A stretch of DNA of 64,000 nucleotides, taken from NCBI GenBank assembly GCA_905331475.1, contig CAJNYU010001455.1, forward strand, positions 62,001 through 126,000, written 5' to 3'. The notes under the pieces were generated by a model that made no database searches, was not told the DNA's origin, and saw only the letters and a program-made list of their open reading frames with translations. The position numbers and the translations under genes were made by a program. Below, in pieces: positions 52,636 through 64,000 of this stretch. Numbering within the stretch: the first letter of the stretch is position 1; the number at the start of each line of letters is the position of its first letter. The DNA comes from Rotaria socialis (taxonomy: Eukaryota; Rotifera; Eurotatoria; Philodinida; Philodinidae).

Positions 52636-55600
52636 AAGTAATTGATGAAGTTTCGTCATGTGGTAAATTTTCTGTTTCTTTTAAGACTTAAAATAAGATC
52701 AAAAAGAATAATAATGTTTTCTTAAAGAATTGCAATAAAAATGCGCGTGCATATTGATTTAAAAATCTCAAGTGTTCAATAATAAAAATGAATAGACTTC
52801 TTTTCTCTCTCTCTCTCTCTCTTCTTATTTGCTAATCTATGTTAAAACGTTCATTAAAGTAAATGAATAAATATGTAAGAGATTCGTTTCGTCGAAATAA
52901 ATAATGAACAATTCAATGAATAAGAAATCACTTATTTTTTCTAGAGATAATTATTGATATGATCATACATATCTATACTCAACATTAAATTAAGATGACT
53001 AAGCCGTTGAACTAAATGAATGTTTTTATATGTTATCTATCATCACTCGATATCTTGTGTTAAGATCTTATGCAGACAATTATACCACAATTATCGAGAG
53101 AATCTGACTAAGTGATATGTCTGTTCATCATGAAAGATACGATATGCTATATCGTACAAATTGCTTATTCTGATGGATTTGAACCTTTAGAAGCAAAGAT
53201 TTAATTGTAAAGGTTTTTTTTCTTGATAAAAATTCGAAAACAAAAACCAGACAAATATGTAATCATTAGAAAAAAGAATGTCGGGTAAAACTATGTTGTC
53301 TTCTATAGTGAATAACATTCCGGACACTAGCTTTCACATTGGCATATATGACTGCAGATATGTAATAAGAGGATTTTTCCCTGTAAAAAATATCACATAC
53401 ATGTGTTTCTCTAAACACATGGTGGCATTTTTTTTTGCAATCATCGTCATCGGAATTCAATAATTTGTTATGCATGAAATAAAATTGTTTGATTGGAATG
53501 GACCGGTAAAAATATTTTTATGTAATTCTGTCTGAACCATAGGAACTACAATTGAGGAATAAAAATGATAGATGCAAGTGCTTTTTTTTCATATTTGCAT
53601 AAATTTTGTCAGTAGAATATTAATCAAGAGAATTCACTACTCATCGATAGAACGCTTTTTAATGAGCCTTGCATAGAGAAAGTAATAGAAAGGATCAATG
53701 TCGATAGGCTTTTTCTCATGATTTATTATTGGTTTTTTTTCCATAAAACACTACGACTTTGTTGAAATGACCTTTATAGTAGATTTTCCAAGTTTAAAAT
53801 TGCTATAAAATAAATTATCAATAAAACTTATTTGTTATTAAAGTGTCAGGCTTTCTAGTGTCTCTTATTATTATTATACATTCATATAGAAATTTCTATG
53901 AGGTAATCAGAAGAGTGATCATTTTTGTTCATCTATTCAAAACTTCAGAATAAGACTTCTTTCAAAAATTCATACTTCTAATTCTATGAAATTCTTGTTT
54001 GTGTCAATTATTGAAATTGTGAGCTAATTTTAACTATAGCCTTCATATAATCATGGTATTTTATACATAAACTCATCTAAATTGGCATAATTTAACAACA
54101 AAGATCTATGATTATAAATCCTCTCAGTCGTTGTCTGATCTCAATAGAGCATATCTAATTAGGCAAGATTTATATGAGGAAAAAAACACCGTTTCATCAT
54201 TAGACGAATGTATCTAGAAACTGCAGGAAAGAATTAATTCCATAGTTAAGGGCGAAGTATTATTTTCTCATCATGGAATATTCTTTTTAACAAGCTAGTC
54301 GGAGACTGAAAAGAAAATAATGAATGACATAAAATAAGTCTTATGTTTGAATAGCACGTCACTATTCATCATAGGAAGCGGTTCACTTCAAATAATACTA
54401 TTCTAGATGATTTTAGTTCTCGATGAGCTAAAAATGTATCAAGATAAAAACTACTATAATAAAGCATTGACGTTGAAGAGGACTTTTCTCGTTCATGCTA
54501 TTTGTTAAAAAAAAGCGAGATTTTTTCGGCGATAAAGAATAATCACATGTCGAATGTTTGCTACTGTCAAGAAATTGAAGAATATAAAATTGTACAGAGA
54601 AAAAGAAACAGTATTCTTGAAGAAATCATGTTGAAAAATTATTACAACGATAAGAAAAAAAGATTATCTGGTGCAAAGAGAAAATTTTATTTCAAGAAGG
54701 AAATACAGTTTTGATCTAATGATAACACAAATGTTAAATATAAATGATGTTCATAATAACATTCTAGTGACAAACTAGTTCATTCGTTTGTATGATAAAT
54801 AATTCTCAGAAGTAATGTTTTCTCACGAGATGAAGAACAAATGATATCAATACACTCTTTAACCTTTTCTTCTACACCCATATGTAACCAATCAAAGCCC
54901 TATAGGATTCATTGCACACGAGTAAAGAATATGAAGGATAACTTGTGAGGGTTCTCTTGATAGAAAAAGAAACTTATGGCTTCTTATCGCTAAAAAAAAA
55001 GAGTAATGGACATCGATCATGTGTATTTTATCGGATGCTTTTATCAATAACATGAGTATACTTTTCATTTTGTTAGTATTGCCTAGCCATTAAAAGTGAC
55101 ATATTCGTCTATCTTTATTATTTTACTATACATTAGAGTTTACTTTTAACGATGTATTTTTGATCTAAATGAATGCAATTTATTTTGACTGCCTGAATCT
55201 CAAGATGATTCATAGACGAGCATTGCTTGTTTGAAAACCAATGAGTTATGAGTATTGACTAGTGTATGGAACACTTACTACTATACTGGTAAATTTGTAA
55301 TGTTATATATGACAAGAAATCAACGATGCATTATAATGGGTTATGAATGTTACCGCTATTTGAGTTCCACAGATTAATTAGTGTCATTTTTATCGTTAAC
55401 TAACTCACAGAAATGCACAATTTTAGTCGAATAACATATTTAGAATATTGACAGTGACATTAAACAATTTGTTTAGACCTGCAGAATGTTATTATTGATT
55501 CATCTGATCATTAGAAAGAGAAAAAGGCCTCCTCATTATAAGAATAGGTCATTTCTGACATTTTTGATTTGTATACTTTTGTGCAGCAAGTTAAAATGAT

Positions 55601-56917
55601 TGTTTGAAGTTTGGAATTGTATTCTAACTGAATGATAACGATAGTAACTACTGTTGTATTCGTTTCACTTCTGAAAAAAGTTCACATGATAAACATGTAG
55701 CCAGTGTAAACTTTGGAATCACTTGAATGACCTACGATATGTTTATTTGTTCTTATGATATAAACAGTAATAAATTGCTAAACTAATTTTTATCGGTGCA
55801 ATTTTAGTAAACTCGAATTGATGATAGCCCATTATAGAACATATATTAAATTCTCATTTTGAGAGAGTTGTTATATTATGATTAGTTCCGTTTTTTTTGC
55901 CTGTTTATGGCAATCTTTTGAAAATTAAGACAATTGAGTAGATAAGAGAATGAACTTTTTGTGGTATGATGCATAAAAATGCGTGCATGATAATTTACGT
56001 ATTTCATCTGAAATACACAAATGAACTTGATTATACAATCATATTTTACAATAGTGGATGAGGTTCGATTGTTTTATTCTGTAAAATAATAAATCATAAA
56101 CAATCAATAACAATAGTGGGACATCTATATCTTTTTATGAAAGCTAAAATAGTTTCAGTAGTTCATTGTAGATTTTTCTATTGAGTTTTAGTTTTAATAT
56201 GACACGTGCATTAATATTCTAGTTATTACTTGTCAATTTAGAGCAAACCATTATAATAAATCGAGGTCAAATCTTAAAATAAACAATGTCTTTATGATAA
56301 CATGGAAAATGTTCCTAAGATCTAGGTGTCACAAATGAACTTTTTTCTAAATTAAATTCGCTGGTTTGCGTGTCTGCTCATGCGAAGTTAGATTTAATAA
56401 ATAACTAAGACAAATTATAAATGACACATTTCATTTTTGTCATTTTATTTAAATAATCATCAGTAGCACGTTTTATCTCAGCATTTATTACAAAAAGAGA
56501 CGTGAGGAAATTCATCTTTCTTGTAATCTAACGGCTTAAAACAAAAGAACTCCTCATTATCCCATCATGTCATGTTTCTATGAAGGAATTACTTTCGAAA
56601 ATTTCATATTATATTGACGTTCATTTTCTTTTTCAGTCATCTGATCTGCCATAGGCATGTGCCGCATTTTGATAGCATGCAATAAGTTATCATTTAAATC
56701 CGTCAATTCTATTCACATGAGTTTCGTTTTTGTTACGCACAAAATCGACAAAAAAAAGAAGAAGAACCGGTCAACATCGAAAAAAAAACGAACGCGACAA
56801 GACTGAAAAAAAAAGAGACAAAATTCAAATATCTATTTGTATAAGTGTGTTCGTCTAAAAGAATGTAAAGACAAATAAACATAATTATGAATTTATCGAC
56901 TTGAAAAAATATAAACG

Positions 56918-56923
56918 TTTATT
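56918..56923 (-). terminator. Shroom polyadenylation signal
   Basis: TTTATT on the + strand (AATAAA on the minus strand) lies 28 nt beyond the Shroom stop codon. Confidence 0.5.
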
Positions 56924-56951
56924 ATTAAAAGATAGAATAGGAAACAAACGA

Positions 56952-59900
56952 CTAGGTCGTGCTCGATATAGCATGAAAAGAATTCGTTTGTAGACTACTT
57001 TCGGCATTATTCGATGTTGATAAATCTGATAATGAAATATGGTTTAGAATTTCAATTTGTTTTTCAGTCGTTGAAATATTTTCTTCGAGATCTTTTGCAT
57101 CCAATGATAATGTTGATTTCATTCGTATAAAATGTTCATAATCATCGTATTGTTCATTAGAAAAATATTTTCGAAGAATATTTGTTACTGTACGACTACG
57201 ACGATCAATGCCATCTTTCAAAGATTTTGCTTCATCATGTTTTTGTTGAGCTTTTTCACGTCGTTCGATTAGAGATGCCTTCAACAGAAAAATAAATGAA
57301 ATTTATATTTTAAGGATTCGAATCCAGTTTTTTTAAACAAAATTTAATCCGTCTGTGTACGTGAACAATGAAAATTTTTGTTATCTGTTGGCTAAAGCTT
57401 GATGCAGTGTTCGTTCAAACAGATATAAATCAGAACTATTAAGACTTACCTTTGTATGTTCATTACTACTGGAAATCATTAATAGATCATTTTCAACTCT
57501 AGCTAATCGAGTACTAAGTTTGAGAAGTATTGATGTTATTGTATCGATTTCGTCAATGTGTAATTTAAATTTTTCGATTTCGCTTGATTCAGCATTAGAT
57601 TCGATAATATTTAATAGCTAAAAAATGAAAAAATGAATTAGTTAATTATGTTTTGTTTTTCGTTTGAACTTAGTTTTATACCTTAATACCCAGGTTTTTA
57701 TTATCTTCGATTTCTTCGTTGATTGTTCGTTGATTTTCTTTTAAAATTTGTCGACGCTTCTTCAAGTTTGTTAATAAATCATCCTAAAAACAAAATAATA
57801 ATAATCTAGCAAGAAATAAAAGTCTTAATTTTACCACTTGTCGACAGGTATCATCATCAAAAATACAACTATCATTCGATACTGTTCGATGAATATAATC
57901 CGATGATGAATTACTTGAAGTTGTTATTGAACTTGTATCACCACCTGAACTTTGTCGTGAACGTATACGTCTCAAACGATCTGGAATGGGAAATAATCCA
58001 CGAGTAAAATCCGTACTGAGATGTTGTTTATTGGATAACATTAAACGTTGTAATTCACTCAATGAATTATTATGTGAATAACGTAAAGCAAATTCTTTTA
58101 AATTAAATTGCAAATCATTTTCGTCACGTGGTTGAAAACGCCGAAAAGAATTCGAAGATTTATTGGGCAACTTTTGATAGGAGTTTACTGGTGAAGCAGA
58201 AAAAAGACCGGGTTTAGCAAGTGAATAAGTTTTCGGTGTTGCTAACGGACGATTGGTTGAGAACAGTTCATTGATCGGCGATGGACATTGTTGTGCTGTT
58301 TTAACAAGGCGAACTGGCTTTCGAATAGTTGGTGGTGGAGGAAATGATGTGGGATTGGATACTGCATCAAAATATTGTTCAGACGAAGGGGGCGATGGTG
58401 TGGGTGGTAATTGTCTGAACGATAAATCATTCCATGAACGTCTAAAAATATACATTTATTAAACAAAACATTTGATATATATGTATCATAATTTTTGTGC
58501 ATGAACTTTGTGATTAGTTATTATTCTTTTTTTCGATTAATTTTTTGTCTTAGTAAAAAAATTCCTATTTAACTACTTTATACTCAAGCGATATCTATTA
58601 AAAGCGAAGGATTCTCTAACGAAAATGTTTGATCTACTGATTCAAGTACCTGTTCATATGTTTGACTTATTCTACTATATCTTTCAATATGAATAATGTA
58701 GAGACAAGAAGTAAATATCCTTGATAAGGGTAAGAATGCTTCATTCATTTCTCATATGAATCTGAAGACTGTATGTCGAGTAAAGGTCAATGAAATATGT
58801 CGCGCCCTATGTTGCATCGTTTTCTTTTTGTATTAATAAAATAATTTCCTGTTGAATGTCGCTTAACGTCTGAGCAGACTCTGCCTTTTCCCACCTGTCA
58901 TCTTCATCATCATTATCATTATCATCATCATCGATGTCTTTTGATACAAATGGCTCTTACGACGTATTTTTTATTAATCTATTTGCAAACAATGAAAATG
59001 TCGACAGTGTGTACAGTAATCTATCCTTGTCCTTTTTTTGCGTTGCAATAAAAGATAGATCTAAAGAAATCATATTTACCTTGTTATATTACGTTGAGCA
59101 TTATTATTTATTGTTGCGTGTTGTAGAAAACTAGTGTTATTAATTTGTGAACTTGAAGGCGATAGAGTATAAATTTTAGGCTTAGTTGGCAATATATTTG
59201 CTGGAATTGATGTTAAAGAAGAATTTGTTGATATATTATCCGTATAGATTCGATTTTCAAAAAATTCTCGTTTTGATTGAAAATCATTTTCGGAATTTTC
59301 TCGTTGTTTTTGTTGTTGTTGTGATGTACTACTAGATGATGTTCTAGTTTGTTGACTAGCTGATTTTGGTCTCACGATAGTTTCATTTGTTAGTGGAAAT
59401 TCTGTTATCGTTAAATTTGTATTTGGACGTAGATGACAATTATGTAGCGCATCTTTTGATATTGATCGGGTTAAATAAGAAAACATATCGTTATTTCCAT
59501 TCATTGGAATTGAACGAGATTTTTCACGTAAACGTTCCGTATATGATGCTTGTGTATCTTCTAATGACGTGTGACTCGCTAAATAGAAAATACAGAGATA
59601 TTTTATGTATGTAAATAAAAATAAAATCTACTCATGTTAAGTTTAAATCGTAAGAATACAGAATAGGACTCAATAGGACAATCTGACACCTTTATTAAAT
59701 CTATTCGTCTTATTCTATGCATTTTGAAATAAAAGAAAAGAACAAGAAAAGGAGAGCCGATTTTGTTGGTTAAAGAAAGAAAAAGAGATAAACGTTTTTC
59801 TCTTGAATTTTTTCTTCTTCGTCTCCGTCTTTTTTAAACATACGTATATGCATTGTTGTTGATCTATATATTCGATAGCATATTGAATGTTTGCGATATT

Positions 59901-62900
59901 GATTAGTATAATATTCGTCACGAGTTAGAACATGATATAAAACAGTTCGATTTACATGCATCATACTTGTGGTGTATAGGAAAAAGAAAAATGAAAAGAA
60001 AATAATCGAAAACGATCAAGAGGAATAATTTTTTTCTCCTCTCAAGGGTATATTTATTGCAAAAAACAATTAATATAATGATGATGATGATAATTATGTG
60101 TTGAGAAATCATAACAAAAATATAGATTTTTCTTTTTTAATGTTTTTTTTTTTTGTTATATGAAGAGAAAAATAAAAATATATTCAAGGCCAGTAAAACA
60201 TACCATTTCTTAGACAACCATTAGTAAATGTATGTTGTTCAGAGTAAGATCCAATTTCTTCATTCGTTGATAATATATCAATGTGATTGACATTTATTGA
60301 ATCATTGTGAGAACTTGAACTATAAATAAAGATTCATACATTTATGTACTCTATAGAAAACGTATAAGGTTTCTGATCAATTCTTTTCTTCTTTATAAAA
60401 TAGAATTCAATATTTGCTGAAGTAATAAAAATGACTTTTTACCTAATCATATTATTTGGTATAGGTATTGATTCCGATTGTTTAGGCTAAAGCATTTAAA
60501 GAATAGAATAAAATCGATTTGATTCTAATAATTTTTCGATTGACTCACTCGTTCAGTTATAGTACTACTACTATTTGTTATTGTTAATTCAGAATCTTTA
60601 TCTAATATCGATGGTGAAGGTGGTGGAGGCCAAAAAGCTTGAACAGAATCTGATAGTATAACTGGTTTCGTTGTTGCCGTGGCGACGATGGCTGAATCAT
60701 GGTTTATTTCTGATGATGATTTCATTTTCCAATCAATTAGTGCTGATTGTATAACTCGTTTTTGACGTGTTTTATTATTATTATTTGCAACTGAATAAGT
60801 TAAATGAGATACTGTGTCATCGTCACAATTAGGAGGATTTTGACTTGATTGTTGATATTCATTATCATGCGTTTGAGATTGAGATTCAAATGATCGATAT
60901 GATGAAGATGAATTCGTACTAACACTATTGATACTAACATTTGATATTGTACGATTCGTTGTTAACATTATTTTTGGATTTGTTTTCGAAGACGACAATG
61001 AGGATGACGAGGATGTTGAAGACGGTGATGATGATGATGATGACGATAAAATATTTGTGTTATTAACTGGCGGATAAAGATAGTAGTGATATTGTGGTGG
61101 TGTAGAAATGATAAGTGTCGATGTTTGAATCACAGTAGATTCATCTCCATTACCTGATGATTTTGATGGCGAAAGAAAGAATGGTTCTTTACTTGTTTTT
61201 TGATGATCATGTAGAACATAGTCACATTTGGGGTCAGTTACCGGTCGAAAGAGCAGACCATTATTTAACGAATCACCTTCATCAGGTTTAATAATGGTTG
61301 TTGTAGTCGATTTGGTTGACATTGATAATGAAGTGTTATTAATACTAGTATTTGTACACGGTGGTATTGATGAATCTAAATGAGAATATTATGAGAAAAA
61401 AGAAAAAAAGTCATGAAATAACCTTGGAATACACTCCACCCACTTTCTCACTCTCTTTCTTTTACGAACATGTCATCATAGTAAAGTCTAATGATGACAT
61501 TCGTTCATATGCTTACCGATGCTAGAAGAACTAGTACCATTGATGTTCTTGTCGATTGATGTTGAAACAAGAGAAATCAGTGATTGTCGTTCGTTATTGT
61601 TATTTGCTGTAACCTTGTCAAATTTATGAATATCTTCTTTTGATATTTCGCAATGATTGCTGTTGATCGAAGATACAGGAAGAAGAGATTCAACATCCGT
61701 ACTAAGGCGCTTATTTCCGTTTGTCCTTGTTGTTAATGTTGTCTGCTGTTTAGCCTTTCGTTGGGCACGTAGTTGAGTGGACGATGCACGTCGCAATTGT
61801 TTGTTTTCTTCGGTCGATTTTGATGACTTGTTATTACTGCTGTTGGATCGACCAATAAAATTAAGAAAACCATTACTTAGCAGTTTTTTAGCTTTTGTTG
61901 TTGTTGTTGTTGTTGTTGCTGCTGAAGGTGATGATGATGATGATGATGACGATGATGGCAATGGTGATTGTTGTGGATTAATAATTGTATTGAGTGAAGA
62001 TGTTTTTACAAGTAAACTATTTAATGGCATAGGTTTATCAAATGATGATGTTTGCCGATTTAATAAATCTTATTTAAAAAGAAAAAAGAAAAAAGAAATC
62101 AACTCAATGGCTGATTGAAAAAAAAACGAATAAGAAAGAAGAGGTCATTCATACTTGCATTGAAATTGTTTGTGCCATTCGATTCTTTTTTTTGCGAGAC
62201 GTTGTTGCTACCGTCATTGAAAGTGACTGTAGCAGCGGTAATAGTGCAATGAAGGTGAGCAGCAGTTGTTACTCGTTGAGAAGTAGTGCAGTATGGTTCG
62301 TCGACATTTTCTTTTTCTTCTTCCCTGCAGGGTCGGCTATCGCTACTCTCTCGTTTCGATAGCGGTGATGGAGAAAGAGAAAAAGAACGAACATTTGTAG
62401 TTGTGGTGGTCAGCGGGTTAGTAGTGATTGTCCTGCTCGTTGTTTCAATTCTCTCTTTTTCTCTCAATGCCCCGACATCACGTTGATCATCATATCGTTT
62501 CTTTTGTTCGTCATTGTCGACGCTATTACCATTACCATGGGACAATGCAGATGAAGACGCAATTGTAACCGTCTGTTCGTAATTACTAATACAATCTGTA
62601 TCGACCGGTATTGGTGATCGTGACCGTAAAATCTCCTTAGGCAAATGCCAGTCAAAATGAACAGACTTTTTTATACGATTATTATTATTTGTATTTGTAT
62701 TTGTCGGTGATTTTAAACAACCATTACTACAAACCATTGTCCTATATATACATATACTTATATCTCTATAGAAGTAATTCGATCGAATGAAAAAATAACA
62801 TAGAAAAAAAAAGAAAGAAAACGAACTGACAATCACTTGTCATATAGTTTTTTGATTGGTATTTTATGCGAGAGAAAAAGTAAACATAGACACACTGATG

Positions 62901-64000
62901 TGAAATTCACTTACGATTCTTTTTGATCTTGGTGCTCTGGTGGCTTTAATCCATCGCCATTGTTTGTCGTGATTGTGACGTTTGTTGTTGGAGATATTTG
63001 AGATGAGGTGATGATAGCCTTTGCTGAACGCGTTTGATTATGATAGCGATTAGGTGACATTGACATAGTCATTATACGACATGTCGTTATTGTTGCTGTA
63101 GGACCAATGTTGTTTCGTGATGTATCAGCAGTTAATGTTTGCGAAGTAAACTCTGGATATTGATTTAGCGATGACCCTTTGGTAGATGACAATGACTGTT
63201 CATGACCTTTTGGATAAGTGAAAGAAGTTATAGACGCAGAAGGAGAAATTGGAGACGATGAAGAAACGGTATTTGCTGGTGGCAAGGATTTGTAATCGAT
63301 ACGTGTTGAATGTTTTTGTTGATATTCACTTAATAATGGACGTTTTGTTGGTGACTGAATTCGTTCAATATTGTTGAAACTTGTTCGACGTGATGTACGA
63401 GAAGGAATAATTGAAGATATAGATGTTAGTGTATTAGTTGTTGTTGTTGTTGTTACTGATGATGCAGCCGATGTGTCACTTGCAAAATCATTACTGTCCA
63501 TTGGAGATAATGCGCGTGGTGCGATTTGTGTTATTGTATCAACTGATAAGGGTGAAATCGAAGATGAAGATTCATGCCGTTTATTTGAAAAATTATCATT
63601 ATTTTGATGATTCTATTAAAATAAGCAATATTATATTTATAGAATAAAAAAACATTTTTTAAGTAGTTTAAATGATTTATGAATAAGTTTTTAATTGAAG
63701 AAAAACGCATTATGCTTAAGGCTGTGGAAATTATATGTCATAACAAAATTTATGTTAATAGCAGAAATATAAAAATAATGTTGATATAATATTTGCATAA
63801 GAAGAGTAAACAACGAGATTATTCGTTATGAGCAAAAACTACTACGTGTATTTATTTTTCGATTATGAATTTAAGCAAAGATAGTTAGATGCAGCAAAAG
63901 AAAACAGCAAGAAATTATGCATACGTGTTAAATCATTTTGTTATTTGATGACTTACCAAGGATGAATTTGGAAGTTTCTTTTGTGGAGCATCAAGTAAAG
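56952..64000 (-). CDS. SHROOM: Shroom, actin/Rho-kinase scaffold (3' part; 5' end beyond window)
   Basis: Exons in coding order: beyond 64000-63957, 63612-62915, 62741-62155, 62068-61516, 61375-60549, 60486-60443, 60319-60204, 59578-59080, 58441-57835, 57783-57682, 57617-57450, 57278-56952; phases agree throughout. The last four exons carry the ASD2 domain, which ends the protein: DDLLTNLKKRRQILKENQRT, LLKLSTRLARVENDLLMI, ASLIERREKAQQKHDEAKSL, DRRSRTVTNILRKYFSNEQY and DYEHFIRMKSTLSLDAKDLE (human [22 protein letters not shown]). ASD2 binds Rho kinase and drives apical actomyosin constriction in Shroom family proteins. Everything upstream is Ser/Thr/Asn-rich low complexity with poly-Thr, poly-Ser and PPPP patches, typical of Shroom linkers. 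An N-terminal PDZ domain, if present, would lie outside the window. Confidence 0.92.

Larger units (their letters stand above)
46744..56951. other. 10.2 kb gene desert rich in microsatellites
   Basis: I find no supported exon, RNA gene or mobile element here. Simple repeats include (TA)n at about 46976-47000, GAA/GGA at about 48307-48340, (TTA)n at about 49892-49920, TTG-rich sequence at about 50000-50025, (GA)n at 50474-50502, (TA)n at about 51746-51762, (ATC)n at about 52072-52092, a graded CTG-CTA-ATA array at 52597-52635 and (CT)n at about 52805-52822. It lies upstream of DDIT4 copy B and downstream of Shroom. Its left part probably holds copy B 5' UTR and control elements. Confidence 0.5.

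Noticed and set aside
61777-62486. + strand ORFs rich in Val, Asp and Ser across the Shroom exons
   Set aside because: Antisense shadows of the trinucleotide-rich Shroom coding exons.

Overview
This 64 kb window is animal nuclear DNA. It is AT-rich, has many introns of 45-75 bp beside a few of 0.3-1.5 kb, and has long intergenic stretches full of microsatellites. Gene content (CEP78, TEP1, TMEM127, LIS1, FES/FER kinase, GCHFR, REDD1/DDIT4, Shroom, an inward-rectifier K+ channel) shows a metazoan. A short CCCACA/TGTGGG array matches the telomere unit reported for bdelloid rotifers. Together with the tiny introns and signs of spliced-leader gene organisation, this makes a bdelloid rotifer the best guess; that is an inference. 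The exon models were built by hand from splice sites, reading phase and remembered family sequences. All complete multi-exon models close in phase.

Layout. 247-3697 (-) CEP78, with a small membrane-protein ORF nested antisense in one intron (2450-2680). 4313-12996 (+) TEP1, head to head with CEP78 across about 615 bp. 13842-15426 is a cluster of four small unrecognised genes, including two overlapping + strand ORFs and a 40-residue membrane micro-ORF. 15806-17790 is a decayed LINE, followed by a 480 bp inverted-repeat element. 19107-20388 (-) Kir channel. 23536-25261 (+) TMEM127. 25629-27752 (+) LIS1. 28450-29591 (-) GCHFR, lying only 24 nt downstream of the FES/FER tyrosine kinase (29616-34957, -). 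35964-36820 holds two adjacent inverted-repeat elements, one carrying the telomere-like array. 38244-38343 is a poly-G / N / poly-C scaffold gap. 41244-43329 and 45907-46743 (-) are tandem REDD1/DDIT4 genes. 46744-56951 is a 10 kb gene desert. From 56952 to the right edge (-) runs Shroom, cut by the window end.

How the genes relate. Most neighbours are functionally unrelated housekeeping or signalling genes. The exceptions are the DDIT4 tandem pair (TORC1 inhibitors, recently duplicated or converted) and the FER-GCHFR pair. The latter has the spacing and a splice acceptor just before the second ATG expected of a trans-spliced two-gene transcription unit. The most interesting points are this candidate operon, the acceptor-preceded nested micro-gene in CEP78, the compact overlapping small-gene cluster at 13.8-15.4 kb, the telomere-like array inside a MITE, and unusual residues in the kinase and Kir channel.
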